Counted from the stretch's first letter, positions 17,763 through 26,714 are shown. The stretch: DNA of 54,044 nucleotides from Rhodospirillaceae bacterium (GCA_947474495.1 CANJIM010000010.1:1-54044); one strand, 5' to 3'. The notes: generated from the sequence alone by a model not told the origin. Numbers and translations: made by a program.

Positions 17763-18602
17763 TCAGTAAGGCCGGTCGCCCTTGACGGTGACACGCCGCA
17801 TCATGCGGCGCGTACCGGGATCAAAATCGGTACGCGCATGCAGGGCGCAGCGATTGTCCCACATCACCAGATCGCCGACACGCCATTTATGGCCGTAGAT
17901 GAACTCGGGCTTTTCAATCTGCAAGAACAGCTCTTCGAGCAAGGCGTCGCTCTCGGTCCGATCAAGACCGATGATGTGATTGGTCATGAGCCGGTTGACA
18001 TAAACGCCCTTGCGGCCGGTCTCCGGATGGGTGCGCACGACGGGATGAACGAATTTCGGCGCGTTCTCGTCGATCTTGTCGCTTTTGATGGTCGAGGCGT
18101 TGCCGTAATCGTAAACGTTCAGCGCCTGCAGCCCCTCAAGGCGCTTTTGAGTCGCGGTCGGCAAGGAATCGTAAACGGCGGTCGCGCTGGAAAACAGCGT
18201 GTCGCCGCCCGATGGCGGCACCTCGATGCCAAACAGCATCGTCGCCATGGCCGGGTTCTCGTAATAGCATTGGTCGGAGTGAAACTGCATTTCCCCGTCG
18301 GGCAGCGCACCTTTCTGGCCATCGATCACCACATTGGTGACCATCAGCACATAGGGATTCTTGTAAAGGCCGGGCGTCGTGCGCACCGGCTGCAGGTCGC
18401 CAAAGCGCCGGGCGAAGGCAATCTGCTGATCCTCGCTGAGCGACTGGCCGCGAAACAGAATCACTTGATGTTTGAGCCAGACGTCATGGATGGCTTTAAA
18501 AGTAGCGTCGCTCAGCGGTTGCGACAGATCGACGCCGGCAATCTCCGCCCCCAGCGCGGACGAGAGGGGCCGCACCGTCAAATTCAGCGTATCGCCTTGC
18601 AT
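17763..18602 (-). CDS. TauD/TfdA-family Fe(II)/2-oxoglutarate dioxygenase 2
   Basis: The ATG at 18602 follows GCAGGAGGG, so the long N-terminal extension of the open frame is ignored. The 279-residue protein has VRPLSSALGAEIAGVDLSQPL, the iron-binding FHSDQCYYE (His and Asp) and WDNRCALHARTDFDPGTRR (distal His and downstream Arg). It is clearly related to the dioxygenase at 4247-5128 but more divergent than the GMC copies are from each other. It precedes a GST and follows the DUF120 and SnoaL genes on the same strand. The substrate is unknown. Confidence 0.9.
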   Translation of the reverse strand: MQGDTLNLTVRPLSSALGAEIAGVDLSQPLSDATFKAIHDVWLKHQVILFRGQSLSEDQQIAFARRFGDLQPVRTTPGLYKNPYVLMVTNVVIDGQKGALPDGEMQFHSDQCYYENPAMATMLFGIEVPPSGGDTLFSSATAVYDSLPTATQKRLEGLQALNVYDYGNASTIKSDKIDENAPKFVHPVVRTHPETGRKGVYVNRLMTNHIIGLDRTESDALLEELFLQIEKPEFIYGHKWRVGDLVMWDNRCALHARTDFDPGTRRMMRRVTVKGDRPY

Positions 18603-18703
18603 CGGGAGCCCTCCTGCGGACTCGAAGCGCTTGAGAAGCTTCGATTGCTTATTTTCGCCAGGATAGCCGATCTGCTTCGCGCCTGGAAAGGGGCTCGCCC
18701 GTT

Positions 18704-19096
18704 TCAAAATTTCAGATCGAGGGAGACGGCGTCGCCGTCCCGCGCTTCGAGCCATTCGCGCAAATTCATGCCCGCCACGAGCTCGATCTGATCCTGCGGA
18801 TAGTTCTCCACCAGCGGCAGCACGATCACCACTGCCGCGAAATGGGTTTGGTGCAAGATCTTGGCGCGCAGGCAGCGCGCATCGCACCAAGTGGGATCTG
18901 GCGCCTTGAACAGCTGACCATGCGCCGCCGCATCCTGCCATGCGGCGATTGATGCTGCATCGACGCGCACATTCAACGTGCCGGGAAACGGATCGATGCC
19001 GTAACTATCGCGAAACACGCCGAGCGCCCAATCGGTGCGCGTGAATCCGGCGCCAATGCCCTGCCCTGTTTCGATCTTGCCGGAAATATGCGTCAT
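18704..19096 (-). CDS. DUF120 protein, archaeal CTP-dependent riboflavin kinase family
   Basis: This 130-residue protein matches the RibK/DUF120 pattern along its whole length. It opens with GKIETGQGIGAGFT, corresponding to the archaeal G-x-V-x-S-G-x-G loop. DPFPGTLNVRVD carries the T-x-N pair that binds Mg2+ and the phosphate donor in the Methanocaldococcus enzyme. YPQDQIELVAGMNLREWL and ARDGDAVSL match the C-terminal E-LR-L-DGD signature. The known enzyme phosphorylates riboflavin with CTP. Bacteria normally use the unrelated RibF, so this copy may have another substrate. It lies 13 bp after the SnoaL gene and 101 bp before the dioxygenase. Confidence 0.75.
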   Translation of the reverse strand: MTHISGKIETGQGIGAGFTRTDWALGVFRDSYGIDPFPGTLNVRVDAASIAAWQDAAAHGQLFKAPDPTWCDARCLRAKILHQTHFAAVVIVLPLVENYPQDQIELVAGMNLREWLEARDGDAVSLDLKF

Positions 19097-19109
19097 ATCA
19101 CTCTACCTG

Positions 19110-19529
19110 CTAGTGCAATCGGGTGGAGGACGGCGCGGCGGGCGCGGCGTCCAGTTTCGGCGCATGGTCGGTCTGACCGGATTGATGCAGCGCCATCCGC
19201 CAGATGCCGCCTTCGCGCACGAACATGTTGGTGGCGACCAGATGAATATCGCCGATCGCTTCCCAGCAAACGACAACGCCGGCGCCGTCGAGCAGGAAGG
19301 CGCGCGGCTCGAGCACAGCGATGGCCGGACGGGGCGGATTGGCGAGAATGCCGCGCCAACTCTGCACGATCTGATCACGCGATTTCAGCGGCGGCCAACC
19401 AGGATGCAGGCAGGCGACGGGATGATCCCGCGCCCATAGCTCCTCCATCGCCGCGGCGTCACCCCGCGCGAAGGCCCCATAGAACGCCTCGTTAGCCAAT
19501 AAAAGCTCATCTTCGTCCCGACCGGGCAT
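19110..19529 (-). CDS. SnoaL-like (NTF2 fold) protein
   Basis: The 139-residue product shows the SnoaL_3/DUF4440 arrangement: an N-terminal helix (LLLANEAFYGAFARGDAAAMEELWA), then DHPVACLHPGWPPLKSRDQI, a conserved strand pair and a final WRMALHQSGQ. The fold forms a small cone-shaped pocket used by steroid isomerases, polyketide cyclases and dehydratases; many members have no assigned activity. It is the first gene of the probable minus-strand unit SnoaL-DUF120-TauD-GST and diverges from a DMT transporter with 112 bp between the start codons. Confidence 0.83.
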   Translation of the reverse strand: MPGRDEDELLLANEAFYGAFARGDAAAMEELWARDHPVACLHPGWPPLKSRDQIVQSWRGILANPPRPAIAVLEPRAFLLDGAGVVVCWEAIGDIHLVATNMFVREGGIWRMALHQSGQTDHAPKLDAAPAAPSSTRLH

Positions 19530-19641
19530 CGCGGCTACTCACCACTGGCTGTTTTTGACGTCGCCATTGCTGAAGACACATTATAGGCTGTCGCCCGCGA
19601 CGACCAAGCCCTTCCCTTTCGCGTTCGATATCGGAAATCCC

Positions 19642-20547
19642 ATGACCTTGCAGGAGCGCACGCAACCGCTCATCGACCGCTACTGGAGTGTGCTGCCGGG
19701 GAACCTGCGCGGCATCATCTGGATGATGCTCTCGGCGCTCACCTTCATCGGCGTGCAGGCGGCGACCAAGCTGGTCGGCAGCCGCATCGACAGCGCGGAA
19801 ATCACCTTCTTCCGCTGCTTCTTCGGCGGCCTGGCGATCTTACCGTTTTTGATCAAAAACCATGTCGAGGCCTTCCGCACGACCATTCCGATGATGCATG
19901 TGGGGCGCGGCGTCGCCGGCGCCGCCGCCATCTTCTGCATGGTCTATTCGGTGGTGCATATGCCGCTCGCCGAGGCGACCGCCATCGGCTTCGCCCGCCC
20001 GCTGTTCATGATCCTGCTCGCCGTATTGTTCCTGCATGAGACCGTCGGCTGGCGGCGCTGGACGGCAACCGCCGTCGGGTTCGGCGGCGTGATGATCATG
20101 CTGCGCCCCGGCATCGAGGTGGTGAGTTTTGCCGCGCTCACAGCCCTCCTCGCTTCGCTGTTCTTCAGTCTGGCCCATGTCTTCATCAAAAAGATCACCA
20201 AGATCGACCATCCGATGAAGGTCATGGCCTGGTACTGGGCCGTGTCCTCCCTCGTCACCTTCATTCCGATGCTCTTTGTCTGGACGATGCCGACGCTGGA
20301 GGAATTCGTGCTGATGATGCTGGTCGGCTTCCTCTCGGGCACGGCGCAGACGCTGGTCGTCTATTCCTTGCGCGTCGGCGACGCCTCACTGGTCGAGCCG
20401 TTCGATTATTCGCGCATCGTTTGGGCGCTGCTGGCTGGGGTGCTGATCTTCGGCGAAAGCGCCGATGTCTGGGTGCTGGCCGGGGCCGCCGTGGTCGCGG
20501 CGAGCAATATCTACATCGCCCGGCGCGCCGCCAAACGCTTGGAGTAG
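19642..20547 (+). CDS. DMT-superfamily transporter (EamA domains)
   Basis: The ATG at 19642 opens a 301-residue protein with about ten membrane helices in two EamA repeats. The first repeat includes RGIIWMMLSALTFIGVQAATKLVG and EITFFRCFFGGLAILPF; the second begins near VKIDHPMKVMAWYW-like sequence and ends ESADVWVLAGAAVVAASNIYIA. Members export or import small metabolites, amino acids or nucleotides. The frame is open upstream to a TTG at 19555, but only the ATG has GGAAA nearby. It lies head to head with the SnoaL unit, perhaps exporting a product of that pathway. Confidence 0.88.
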   Translation: MTLQERTQPLIDRYWSVLPGNLRGIIWMMLSALTFIGVQAATKLVGSRIDSAEITFFRCFFGGLAILPFLIKNHVEAFRTTIPMMHVGRGVAGAAAIFCMVYSVVHMPLAEATAIGFARPLFMILLAVLFLHETVGWRRWTATAVGFGGVMIMLRPGIEVVSFAALTALLASLFFSLAHVFIKKITKIDHPMKVMAWYWAVSSLVTFIPMLFVWTMPTLEEFVLMMLVGFLSGTAQTLVVYSLRVGDASLVEPFDYSRIVWALLAGVLIFGESADVWVLAGAAVVAASNIYIARRAAKRLE

Positions 20548-21057
20548 CTACAAGTCCGTGCGGCCGGCGTCCTTGCGGTCGCGGTCGTGAAACGCCATCA
20601 CCTGCAACATTTCCAAATCGCCGTCGCCGGCGTTTTCGAACCAATAGCGCGCATAGGCCGGCATGATCGCGCCCTCCTGCGGGCCAAAATCGCCGATCGC
20701 CTCGTCGTTGGCGCCATGGAAGCGCACGCGGCCCTTGAGCACCATCCAAAGACTATCGGTGTTGCTGTGGTAATGCAGGCTGCGCTCGCCGCTGCCGCGC
20801 TTGTAGGTCTGGACCAGACCGCGAATCAAATTCGTCCGGCCGAGATCGACGCGTCCCTTGCCGCTGCCGACCGCAAAGGATTGCACCAGGCTTTCCGCTT
20901 CACTGTGCAATCGCGCGAGGCTTTCGCGTGATGGGCCCGACGCCCCCTCCGCCGACAGGCGCGGCGTTCTGGCAGGCCGAGGACGCACTCCCCCGTCCGA
21001 TGACAGGGCTTCCGGAGAGACTTGAGACGCGGACTGTTGCGGGACTGTGCTCGTCAT
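20548..21057 (-). CDS. Cupin-domain protein
   Basis: The ATG at 21057 has AGGGGAA upstream, giving 169 residues. The first 50 are Pro/Ser/Arg-rich and disordered. The cupin core follows: TYKRGSGERSLHYHSNTD (motif 1 with two His as likely metal ligands), LWMVLKGRVRFHG and GAIMPAYARYWFENAGDGDLE (motif 2 region). The Tyr/Trp where a third metal His often lies suggests a binding or sugar-isomerase-like role rather than a dioxygenase. Its stop codon abuts that of the DMT transporter. The function is not known. Confidence 0.8.
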   Translation of the reverse strand: MTSTVPQQSASQVSPEALSSDGGVRPRPARTPRLSAEGASGPSRESLARLHSEAESLVQSFAVGSGKGRVDLGRTNLIRGLVQTYKRGSGERSLHYHSNTDSLWMVLKGRVRFHGANDEAIGDFGPQEGAIMPAYARYWFENAGDGDLEMLQVMAFHDRDRKDAGRTDL

Positions 21058-21227
21058 GGCTGTTCCCCTGGGTGACGACGGTCGCTGGCCCGAACCGTCG
21101 TTCTCGTCCTTATGATCAAGTCTAGGCCCGTATGGCCAGGGGCGGCAATCGTCTCGCGCGGAAAGTTTTGCGTCCAAGCGGTCAAAAGCGGCTATGATCG
21201 TGGAAACAAAAAGCTTTCTCTTTCTGG

Positions 21228-22496
21228 GTGATATTTCCGTTGCTCCTGCAAGCCTTTCGGTCCAACCCACACGGCTGGGTCGTCGTCACCGTCTGCTTCT
21301 TCGCGCTCAGCGTCGTCTCGGCGACGCGCGCCAGCATTGGCCTGGTGATGCCCTCGCTAGAAGCCGACTTTGGCTGGAGCCGCGGCTTCATTTCTTCGGT
21401 CGCTGCGTGGGCTCTCGTCACGATGGCGATCACCGCGCCGATCGTCGGCAATCTGCTCGACCGTTATGGTGCGCGCATCATCCTCACCGTCGGGCTTTTT
21501 ATCGCCGGTATCGGGCTCTGCTCCTCGGCGGTGATCGTCAGCCAATGGCAGTTTCTGCTCAGTTTCGCCCTGCTCGCCGGCATTGGCTACGGCACCGTTG
21601 CCAAAAGCATCGTCTCGGCGACCATCGTCCTTTATTTCGAAAAAAACCGCGGCCTGGCCACCGGCTTCGCCGCCGCCGGTTCGACCGCAGGTCAGCTTGC
21701 CCTGCTGCCGACGCTCGCCTTCGTGCTGACCGCCATGGGCTGGCGCTACGGCTATGTTTTTCTCGGCATCAGCTGCTTCATCTTTATCCCCTTCGTCTGG
21801 TTTCTGATCGGCGGCGCCAAGAAGCAGCCGCCGATCAAGGACAAGTCAGCCCTGCCGACCTTGGGCCTTGCCCAGCGCATCGGGTTTCTGTTCCGCAACC
21901 GCACTTTCGTGCTGCTGCTCGGCAGCTACACGATCTGCGGCTTCACCACCGCCGGCGTCATCGAGACGCACCTGATCCCCTATGTGCAGAGTTGCGGCAT
22001 TCCCCTCGTCACCGGCGCCGCGGCCTATGGCGTGCTCGCTGGCTTCAACATGCTCGGCATGGCGGTCGCCGGCTATCTCGCCGACAAGGTGCACCGGCCG
22101 ATGCTGCTTGGCACGATTTACGCCATGCGCGGCTTGTCCTTCATTCTTCTGATGCTCGTACCGGCATACGACGTGCCGGCGCTGTTCCTCTTTGCCGTCA
22201 TGTTCGGCATTTTCGACTACTCGACCATTCCGGCGACGACGTCGCTGATCGCCAGCCACGTCGGCCTGCGCGTCATGGGTCTGGCGTTGGGAACATTAGG
22301 AATGTTTCATTCGGCCGGCGCTGCCGCCGGCGCTTTCCTAGGCGGCATGCTCTACGACATGTTTCAGCAATATACCTGGATATGGGCTACCTCGATCACG
22401 TTGGCTTTGCTCGCCGCCGTCATGGCTTTTGCCATCCATGAAAAGCCCGACGAGGCACAGCGTCTGGAGACGAGAACCGCGCCGGCCACGGCCTGA
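21228..22496 (+). CDS. MFS transporter, OFA/monocarboxylate-like
   Basis: This 422-residue protein has twelve predicted membrane helices. Helix 1-2 reads SVVSATRASIGLVMPSLEAD then FGWSRGFISSVAAWALV, typical of oxalate:formate and monocarboxylate transporters; GNLLDRYGARIIL is the loop 2-3 motif, and GYLADKVHRP is its counterpart in the second half. It likely carries organic acids. The start is a GTG at 21228 with a poor ribosome site, so the precise N-terminus is uncertain. A longer overlapping open frame (21194-22441) is a shadow with Arg/His-rich composition. Confidence 0.87.
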   Translation: MIFPLLLQAFRSNPHGWVVVTVCFFALSVVSATRASIGLVMPSLEADFGWSRGFISSVAAWALVTMAITAPIVGNLLDRYGARIILTVGLFIAGIGLCSSAVIVSQWQFLLSFALLAGIGYGTVAKSIVSATIVLYFEKNRGLATGFAAAGSTAGQLALLPTLAFVLTAMGWRYGYVFLGISCFIFIPFVWFLIGGAKKQPPIKDKSALPTLGLAQRIGFLFRNRTFVLLLGSYTICGFTTAGVIETHLIPYVQSCGIPLVTGAAAYGVLAGFNMLGMAVAGYLADKVHRPMLLGTIYAMRGLSFILLMLVPAYDVPALFLFAVMFGIFDYSTIPATTSLIASHVGLRVMGLALGTLGMFHSAGAAAGAFLGGMLYDMFQQYTWIWATSITLALLAAVMAFAIHEKPDEAQRLETRTAPATA

Positions 22497-22588
22497 TCTC
22501 GCACAACGAAACATTCACGGCGTGACGTTTCCGCGCCTGGCTCCGTAGAATAGCGACCCGCAGTTTCCGTTTTCATTCGGACCGCCTC

Positions 22589-23128
22589 ATGAAGATTTTT
22601 GCCTTCGCAGGCTCACTGCGCGCCGCCTCGTTCAATCGCACACTGCTCGCCCTCGCTGCGACCAACGCGCGGACCGCGGGCGCCACCGTCGAAATCGGCG
22701 ATTTTCGCGATTACTGTCCGCCCCATTACGACGGCGACCTCGAAGCGGCGAGCGGTCTACCAAGAGAAGCGCAGGCCCTGATCGCGAAGATCGACGCATC
22801 AGATGGCGTCATCATCGCGTCGCCGGAATACAACCGTTCAATTCCAGGCCCGCTGAAAAACGCGCTCGATTGGGTGTCCCGCGTCAAACCCTATAAACTG
22901 ACGGGCAAGCCGCTCCTGATGATCGGCGCCACCAGCGGTAAGGTTGGCTGCCTCGACGGCTTCGCCGCGCTCAGGATCACGCTGGAATTCCAGGCGGCGA
23001 AGGTTTATGCCGAAAGCTACGGCCTGTCTCGCGCGGCATCTGCCTTCACGACCAGCGGGCAGTTTGCCGACGCCGCAGAGGCCGCCAAACTCAACGCGCT
23101 GATCCGGGCGTTCGTCACGCAAGCGTAA
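22589..23128 (+). CDS. NADPH-dependent FMN reductase family protein
   Basis: The 179-residue flavodoxin-like protein has FAGSLRAASFNRTLL at residues 5-19 (FMN phosphate loop) and DGVIIASPEYNRSIPGPLKNALDWVSR at about 72-98, the hallmark of NAD(P)H-dependent FMN/quinone/chromate reductases. GATSGKVGCLDGFAALR follows. It should reduce quinones, azo dyes or metals using bound FMN in the cytoplasm. It precedes the SpmAB-like gene by 23 bp, so the two are probably cotranscribed. Confidence 0.92.
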   Translation: MKIFAFAGSLRAASFNRTLLALAATNARTAGATVEIGDFRDYCPPHYDGDLEAASGLPREAQALIAKIDASDGVIIASPEYNRSIPGPLKNALDWVSRVKPYKLTGKPLLMIGATSGKVGCLDGFAALRITLEFQAAKVYAESYGLSRAASAFTTSGQFADAAEAAKLNALIRAFVTQA

Positions 23129-23151
23129 GCGCCACATCGGGGGACGATAAA

Positions 23152-24486
23152 GTGAACGGATTGTTTTTTGGCATCGTCCTCCTCGCCTTCGGCGTCACCG
23201 GGTGGCGCCAAATTTTCACCACACCCATCGCCGGCACGCCCTCACCGATGGAGGCGCTCGGCACCGGCATGATCAACACGGCGGCGAGCTCCGTCACGCT
23301 GGCCTTGGGCCTGATCGGCGTCATGGCGCTTTTCCTCGGCTTGATGAAGGTGGCTGAAGCCGGCGGGCTGCTCGTCGTCATCGCCCGGCTGATCCGTCCC
23401 TTGATGGTCAAGCTGTTCCCCGGCGTGCCGGCAGATCATCCGGCCATGGGCGCCATGACTCTCAATATGTCGGCCAACGCCCTCGGCCTCGGCAACGCCG
23501 CGACGCCCTTCGGCATTCGCGCCATGCAGGAGCTGGATAAGCTTAACCCTCACAAGGGTACGGCGACCGACGCCATGGTGATGTTCCTCGTCATCAACAC
23601 CGCCAACGTCACCATCCTACCGACCAGCGTGATCGCCCTGCGCGCCGCCGTCGGTTCAGCCGATCCGGCCGCCGTCGTGCCGACGACGCTGTTCGCCACC
23701 ATTGTTGCCACCGGAATCGCCATCCTCTGCACCAAATGGCTCGGCCGCTACTGGCCGGTGAAGGCTGACGATTCGCTGACCGCCGGGCCGGTCGAGATCC
23801 TCGAAGGCGAAAGCTTTCCCGATGCCGACGTCTCCTCGGCCGCCACCGCCGCGGCGATCCGCCCAGAAGATGCCGGCGGCTATGCCGCCTGGATCTCTTA
23901 TCTCTTCCTCGCCTTCGTCGTCGCTCTGGTGCCGCTGACGCTGTTCTACGGCCGCGCCATCTCGCCCTGGATCATTCCCGGCATCATGGCCGGCATCCTC
24001 GTCTATGGCGCAATCAAGCGCGTCCGCATTTATGAAGCCTTCGTCGAAGGCGCGAGAGACGGCTTCACGGTGGCGGTGCGGATCATCCCCTATCTCGTCG
24101 CCATCTTGGTCGCCATCGCCATGCTGCGCGCGTCAGGCGCGCTCGACGCCATCATCGGCGTGATCGCGCCGCTCAGCAGCAAGCTCGGCCTGCCGGCCGA
24201 AGTGCTGCCGATGGCCTTGATGCGCTCGCTGTCGGGCTCTGGCGCTTACGGCATTATGGCCGACGCCCTTAAAGACCCCGCCATCGGGCCGGACAGCTAT
24301 GCCGGTCTGCTGATCAGCACCATTCAGGGCTCGAGCGAGACGACCTTCTACGTGCTCGCGGTCTATTGCGGCGCGATTGGCATCCGCCGCATGCGCCACG
24401 CGGTGATCGTGGGCATCATTGCCGACATCGCGGCGGTGTTTGCCGCCGTCGCAGTGTGCGCCTATATCGCGGCGCGCCTGTCTTAA
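23152..24486 (+). CDS. SpmA-SpmB fused nucleoside-recognition (Gate) membrane protein
   Basis: Starting at GTG 23152 behind GGGGGA, this 444-residue membrane protein joins two halves that are separate in Bacillus as spore maturation proteins A and B. The first half holds ADHPAMGAMTLNMSANALGLGNAATPFG and ELDKLNPHKGTATDAMVMFLVINTAN-like segments typical of SpmA; the second has LMRSLSGSGAYGIMADAL and IQGSSETTFYVLAVYCGAIG typical of SpmB. Both carry nucleoside-recognition/Gate domains. Non-sporulating proteobacteria have such fusions, and the transported substrate is unknown. The stop overlaps that of the convergent MFS gene. Confidence 0.88.
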   Translation: MNGLFFGIVLLAFGVTGWRQIFTTPIAGTPSPMEALGTGMINTAASSVTLALGLIGVMALFLGLMKVAEAGGLLVVIARLIRPLMVKLFPGVPADHPAMGAMTLNMSANALGLGNAATPFGIRAMQELDKLNPHKGTATDAMVMFLVINTANVTILPTSVIALRAAVGSADPAAVVPTTLFATIVATGIAILCTKWLGRYWPVKADDSLTAGPVEILEGESFPDADVSSAATAAAIRPEDAGGYAAWISYLFLAFVVALVPLTLFYGRAISPWIIPGIMAGILVYGAIKRVRIYEAFVEGARDGFTVAVRIIPYLVAILVAIAMLRASGALDAIIGVIAPLSSKLGLPAEVLPMALMRSLSGSGAYGIMADALKDPAIGPDSYAGLLISTIQGSSETTFYVLAVYCGAIGIRRMRHAVIVGIIADIAAVFAAVAVCAYIAARLS

Positions 24487-25724
24487 AGGCGGCGCTCGAA
24501 CAGGCGCTCGGCGAGCGCGAAGGCCAGGCCGAGGGCACCACAGCCGGCGAATATCCACATGCCGCCTTGCCAACCGCCCGCCATCGACACGGCGATCGCC
24601 ACGATGGGCGGTCCGGCCAGCTGGCCGACGGCGGATCCCTGCACCAGCATGCCGTTGGCGGCGCCGATGTGGCGCGGCGACGGCGCGAACAATGGCACGC
24701 CGCTGAAGGCCGCGGCCGGCAACACGCCGCCAAGGCCGGAGAACAGCAAGCAGAGCGCGTAACGCAATGCATCCGGCGCTGCCGTGGTAAAAATGCCGAA
24801 ACCGCAGGCCAGCGTCAGCGCGGCGCTGCATCCTAGCAACGACCAGCGCGGCAGACCGCGCTGCATCAGCCAGCCGCCGATCAAGTTGCCGATCACGTTG
24901 ACGACGACGACGATAACGGTGAGATGCGCCGCCAGCGTCACCGCCAAGCCGCGTTCTTCGACGAGGTAGGACGGCAGCCAAGCCATGAGGGCCATCCATG
25001 GCAGGCTATAGACCATGAAGCAGAGTGCCAAGCACCACAGGCCAGGTCGCGCCAGGGTGTCGCGCAGATCGATCCGGCTCCTCTCCTGCGGTATCGACCG
25101 TGCCCCTTCGCCGCGCATGGCGATACGCAAAACCAGCCACACGACGACGGACCACAGGAGCGTCGCGCCGGCGACAATCCACCAGAAGCCGCGCCAATCG
25201 AACAGCGCGAGCAGTGCCGGTGCGAGCAGCAGCATCAAGCCGAGTCCTGCCGGCATGTAAGCGCCCCACAGGCCGAACACCAGTCGCCTGTCCTCGCGGG
25301 AGGTCGCCTGCGTGATAAGCGACGGTCCGCTCACGACCAAGCCGACGAAGCCCAGTCCCTCGAAGGCGCGGGCGGCCAATATCCAAGCTTCGGTCATGGC
25401 CGATGCCCCGGCGGCGGCGCCGAGCGCGAGCAGCAAGAAGCTGCAAAGAATGATGCGGCGATGACCGAAACGGTCGGCGAAACCGCCCGCCACCATGCCC
25501 ACAGCCATCGCCGTCGCGCTGAAGATCGACAGCACCCAACCGGCTGTCACCAAGTCGATCTTCATTTCGGCGCGGATCGCCGGCAAGGCGGCTGGCAGCA
25601 TGCCGATATGGCCTGCGGCGATCAGTCCGGCGCCGAATATGACGGCGACGACGCTCCAACGGGTGACGGCTGGACCGTCACGGGTGACGGCCGGACCGTC
25701 CGGCTCAGTCTGCGAATTGGCCAT
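24483..25724 (-). CDS. MFS transporter, cyanate/nitroimidazole-type family
   Basis: The 413-residue protein has twelve membrane helices. Key segments are GHIGMLPAALPAIRAEMKID, GGFADRFGHRRIIL (loop 2-3 motif) and, in the second half, VNVIGNLIGGWLMQRGLPRW. A repeated T/R-rich N-terminus (DGPAVTRDGPAVTR) is an exact short duplication also visible in the DNA near 25660-25690. The ATG at 25724 follows the aldo/keto reductase stop codon by three bases, so the two genes are almost certainly translated from one message. It is probably an exporter or importer of a compound related to the reductase. Confidence 0.87.
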   Translation of the reverse strand: MANSQTEPDGPAVTRDGPAVTRWSVVAVIFGAGLIAAGHIGMLPAALPAIRAEMKIDLVTAGWVLSIFSATAMAVGMVAGGFADRFGHRRIILCSFLLLALGAAAGASAMTEAWILAARAFEGLGFVGLVVSGPSLITQATSREDRRLVFGLWGAYMPAGLGLMLLLAPALLALFDWRGFWWIVAGATLLWSVVVWLVLRIAMRGEGARSIPQERSRIDLRDTLARPGLWCLALCFMVYSLPWMALMAWLPSYLVEERGLAVTLAAHLTVIVVVVNVIGNLIGGWLMQRGLPRWSLLGCSAALTLACGFGIFTTAAPDALRYALCLLFSGLGGVLPAAAFSGVPLFAPSPRHIGAANGMLVQGSAVGQLAGPPIVAIAVSMAGGWQGGMWIFAGCGALGLAFALAERLFERRL

Positions 25725-25727
25725 ATG

Positions 25728-26714
25728 CTAAACGTTCACGCGCTTCATCTGCCCAGGCGGATAGCGCGTGCCGGCAGCGGCGCCCGGCGGCAAGATCGCA
25801 TCGATACGGGCCAGTTCTTCCGACGCGAAGATGATGTCCGCCGCCTTGAGGTTCTCTTCGAGATGCTGGCGGGTCTTGGCGCCGGGTATCGGGAAAATGT
25901 CCTCGCCACGCGACAAGAGCCAAGCGAGCGCGATCTGCGGCACTGTCGCGCCCTTGGATTTGGCGATGTCTTCGATCACGGCGAGCAACTGCATGTTGCG
26001 TTCGATGTTACCGCTCTGGAAGCGCGGCATGTCGTGGCGGCGATCATCCGCCGGCAGATCGGCCTCGCGACGGAATTGGCCGCTGAGCAAGCCACGATTT
26101 AACGGCGCATAAGCCATGAAGGCCATGCCGAATTCGCGGCAAGCCGCGATGTTGCCGCCTTCCGCATCGCGCGAGAACAGCGAATATTCCATCTGCAGCG
26201 AGGCGATGGGATGAATTTTGCGCGCCCGGCGCAGCGAGTCGGCCGAAGCCTCCGACAGACCGATATAGCGCGCCTTGCCCTGCGCGACCAGTTTGGCCAT
26301 GGCGCCGACGCTTTCTTCCACCGGCACGTTGGGATCGATGCGCGACATGCACCAGACATCGAGGCAATCGATGCCGAGGCGCTTCAAGCTATCCTCGCAC
26401 ATGCCGATCAGATAATCGGCGCGGCCGCCGCCGCGCGTCGCGCTCATGTCCTTCTCGCGCGGACTGCCGGACTTGGAATGGATCACGAACTTATCGCGTC
26501 GGCCCTTGATCACCTTGGCGATCAATTGCTGATTATGGCCATTGCCGTAGCTGGCCGAGGTATCGAGAAAATTCACCCCCATCTCGAGGGCCCGCTCGAT
26601 GGTGGCGAGCGATTCGGCATCGTCGCCGATGCCGTAGGCGCCCGACATTCCCATACAGCCCAGCCCGAGCGGCGAGACCATCAGATCCGTCGCGCCGAAA
26701 CGCCGATGCTTCAT
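25728..26714 (-). CDS. Aldo/keto reductase lacking the usual active-site His
   Basis: The ATG at 26714 follows GGGGAGA. The 328-residue protein is a clear AKR (TIM barrel, NADPH): GLGCMGMSGAYG, the FLDTSASYGNGHNQQ motif with catalytic Asp and Tyr, and the Lys in FVIHSKSG. Where this family reads YYQHRVDPNVP, this protein has WCMSRIDPNVP, so the tetrad His is Ser. The C-terminal NADP pocket (PIPGAKTRQHLEENLKA) is intact. Loss of His usually lowers carbonyl reduction, though AKR1D enzymes with Glu there reduce C=C bonds instead. The gene is followed at 3 bp by an MFS transporter. Confidence 0.9.
   Translation of the reverse strand: MKHRRFGATDLMVSPLGLGCMGMSGAYGIGDDAESLATIERALEMGVNFLDTSASYGNGHNQQLIAKVIKGRRDKFVIHSKSGSPREKDMSATRGGGRADYLIGMCEDSLKRLGIDCLDVWCMSRIDPNVPVEESVGAMAKLVAQGKARYIGLSEASADSLRRARKIHPIASLQMEYSLFSRDAEGGNIAACREFGMAFMAYAPLNRGLLSGQFRREADLPADDRRHDMPRFQSGNIERNMQLLAVIEDIAKSKGATVPQIALAWLLSRGEDIFPIPGAKTRQHLEENLKAADIIFASEELARIDAILPPGAAAGTRYPPGQMKRVNV

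Noticed and set aside
21194-22441. 415-codon plus-strand frame overlapping the MFS transporter
   Set aside because: Composition is Arg/His-rich with no membrane helices, whereas the other frame is a textbook 12-helix transporter.
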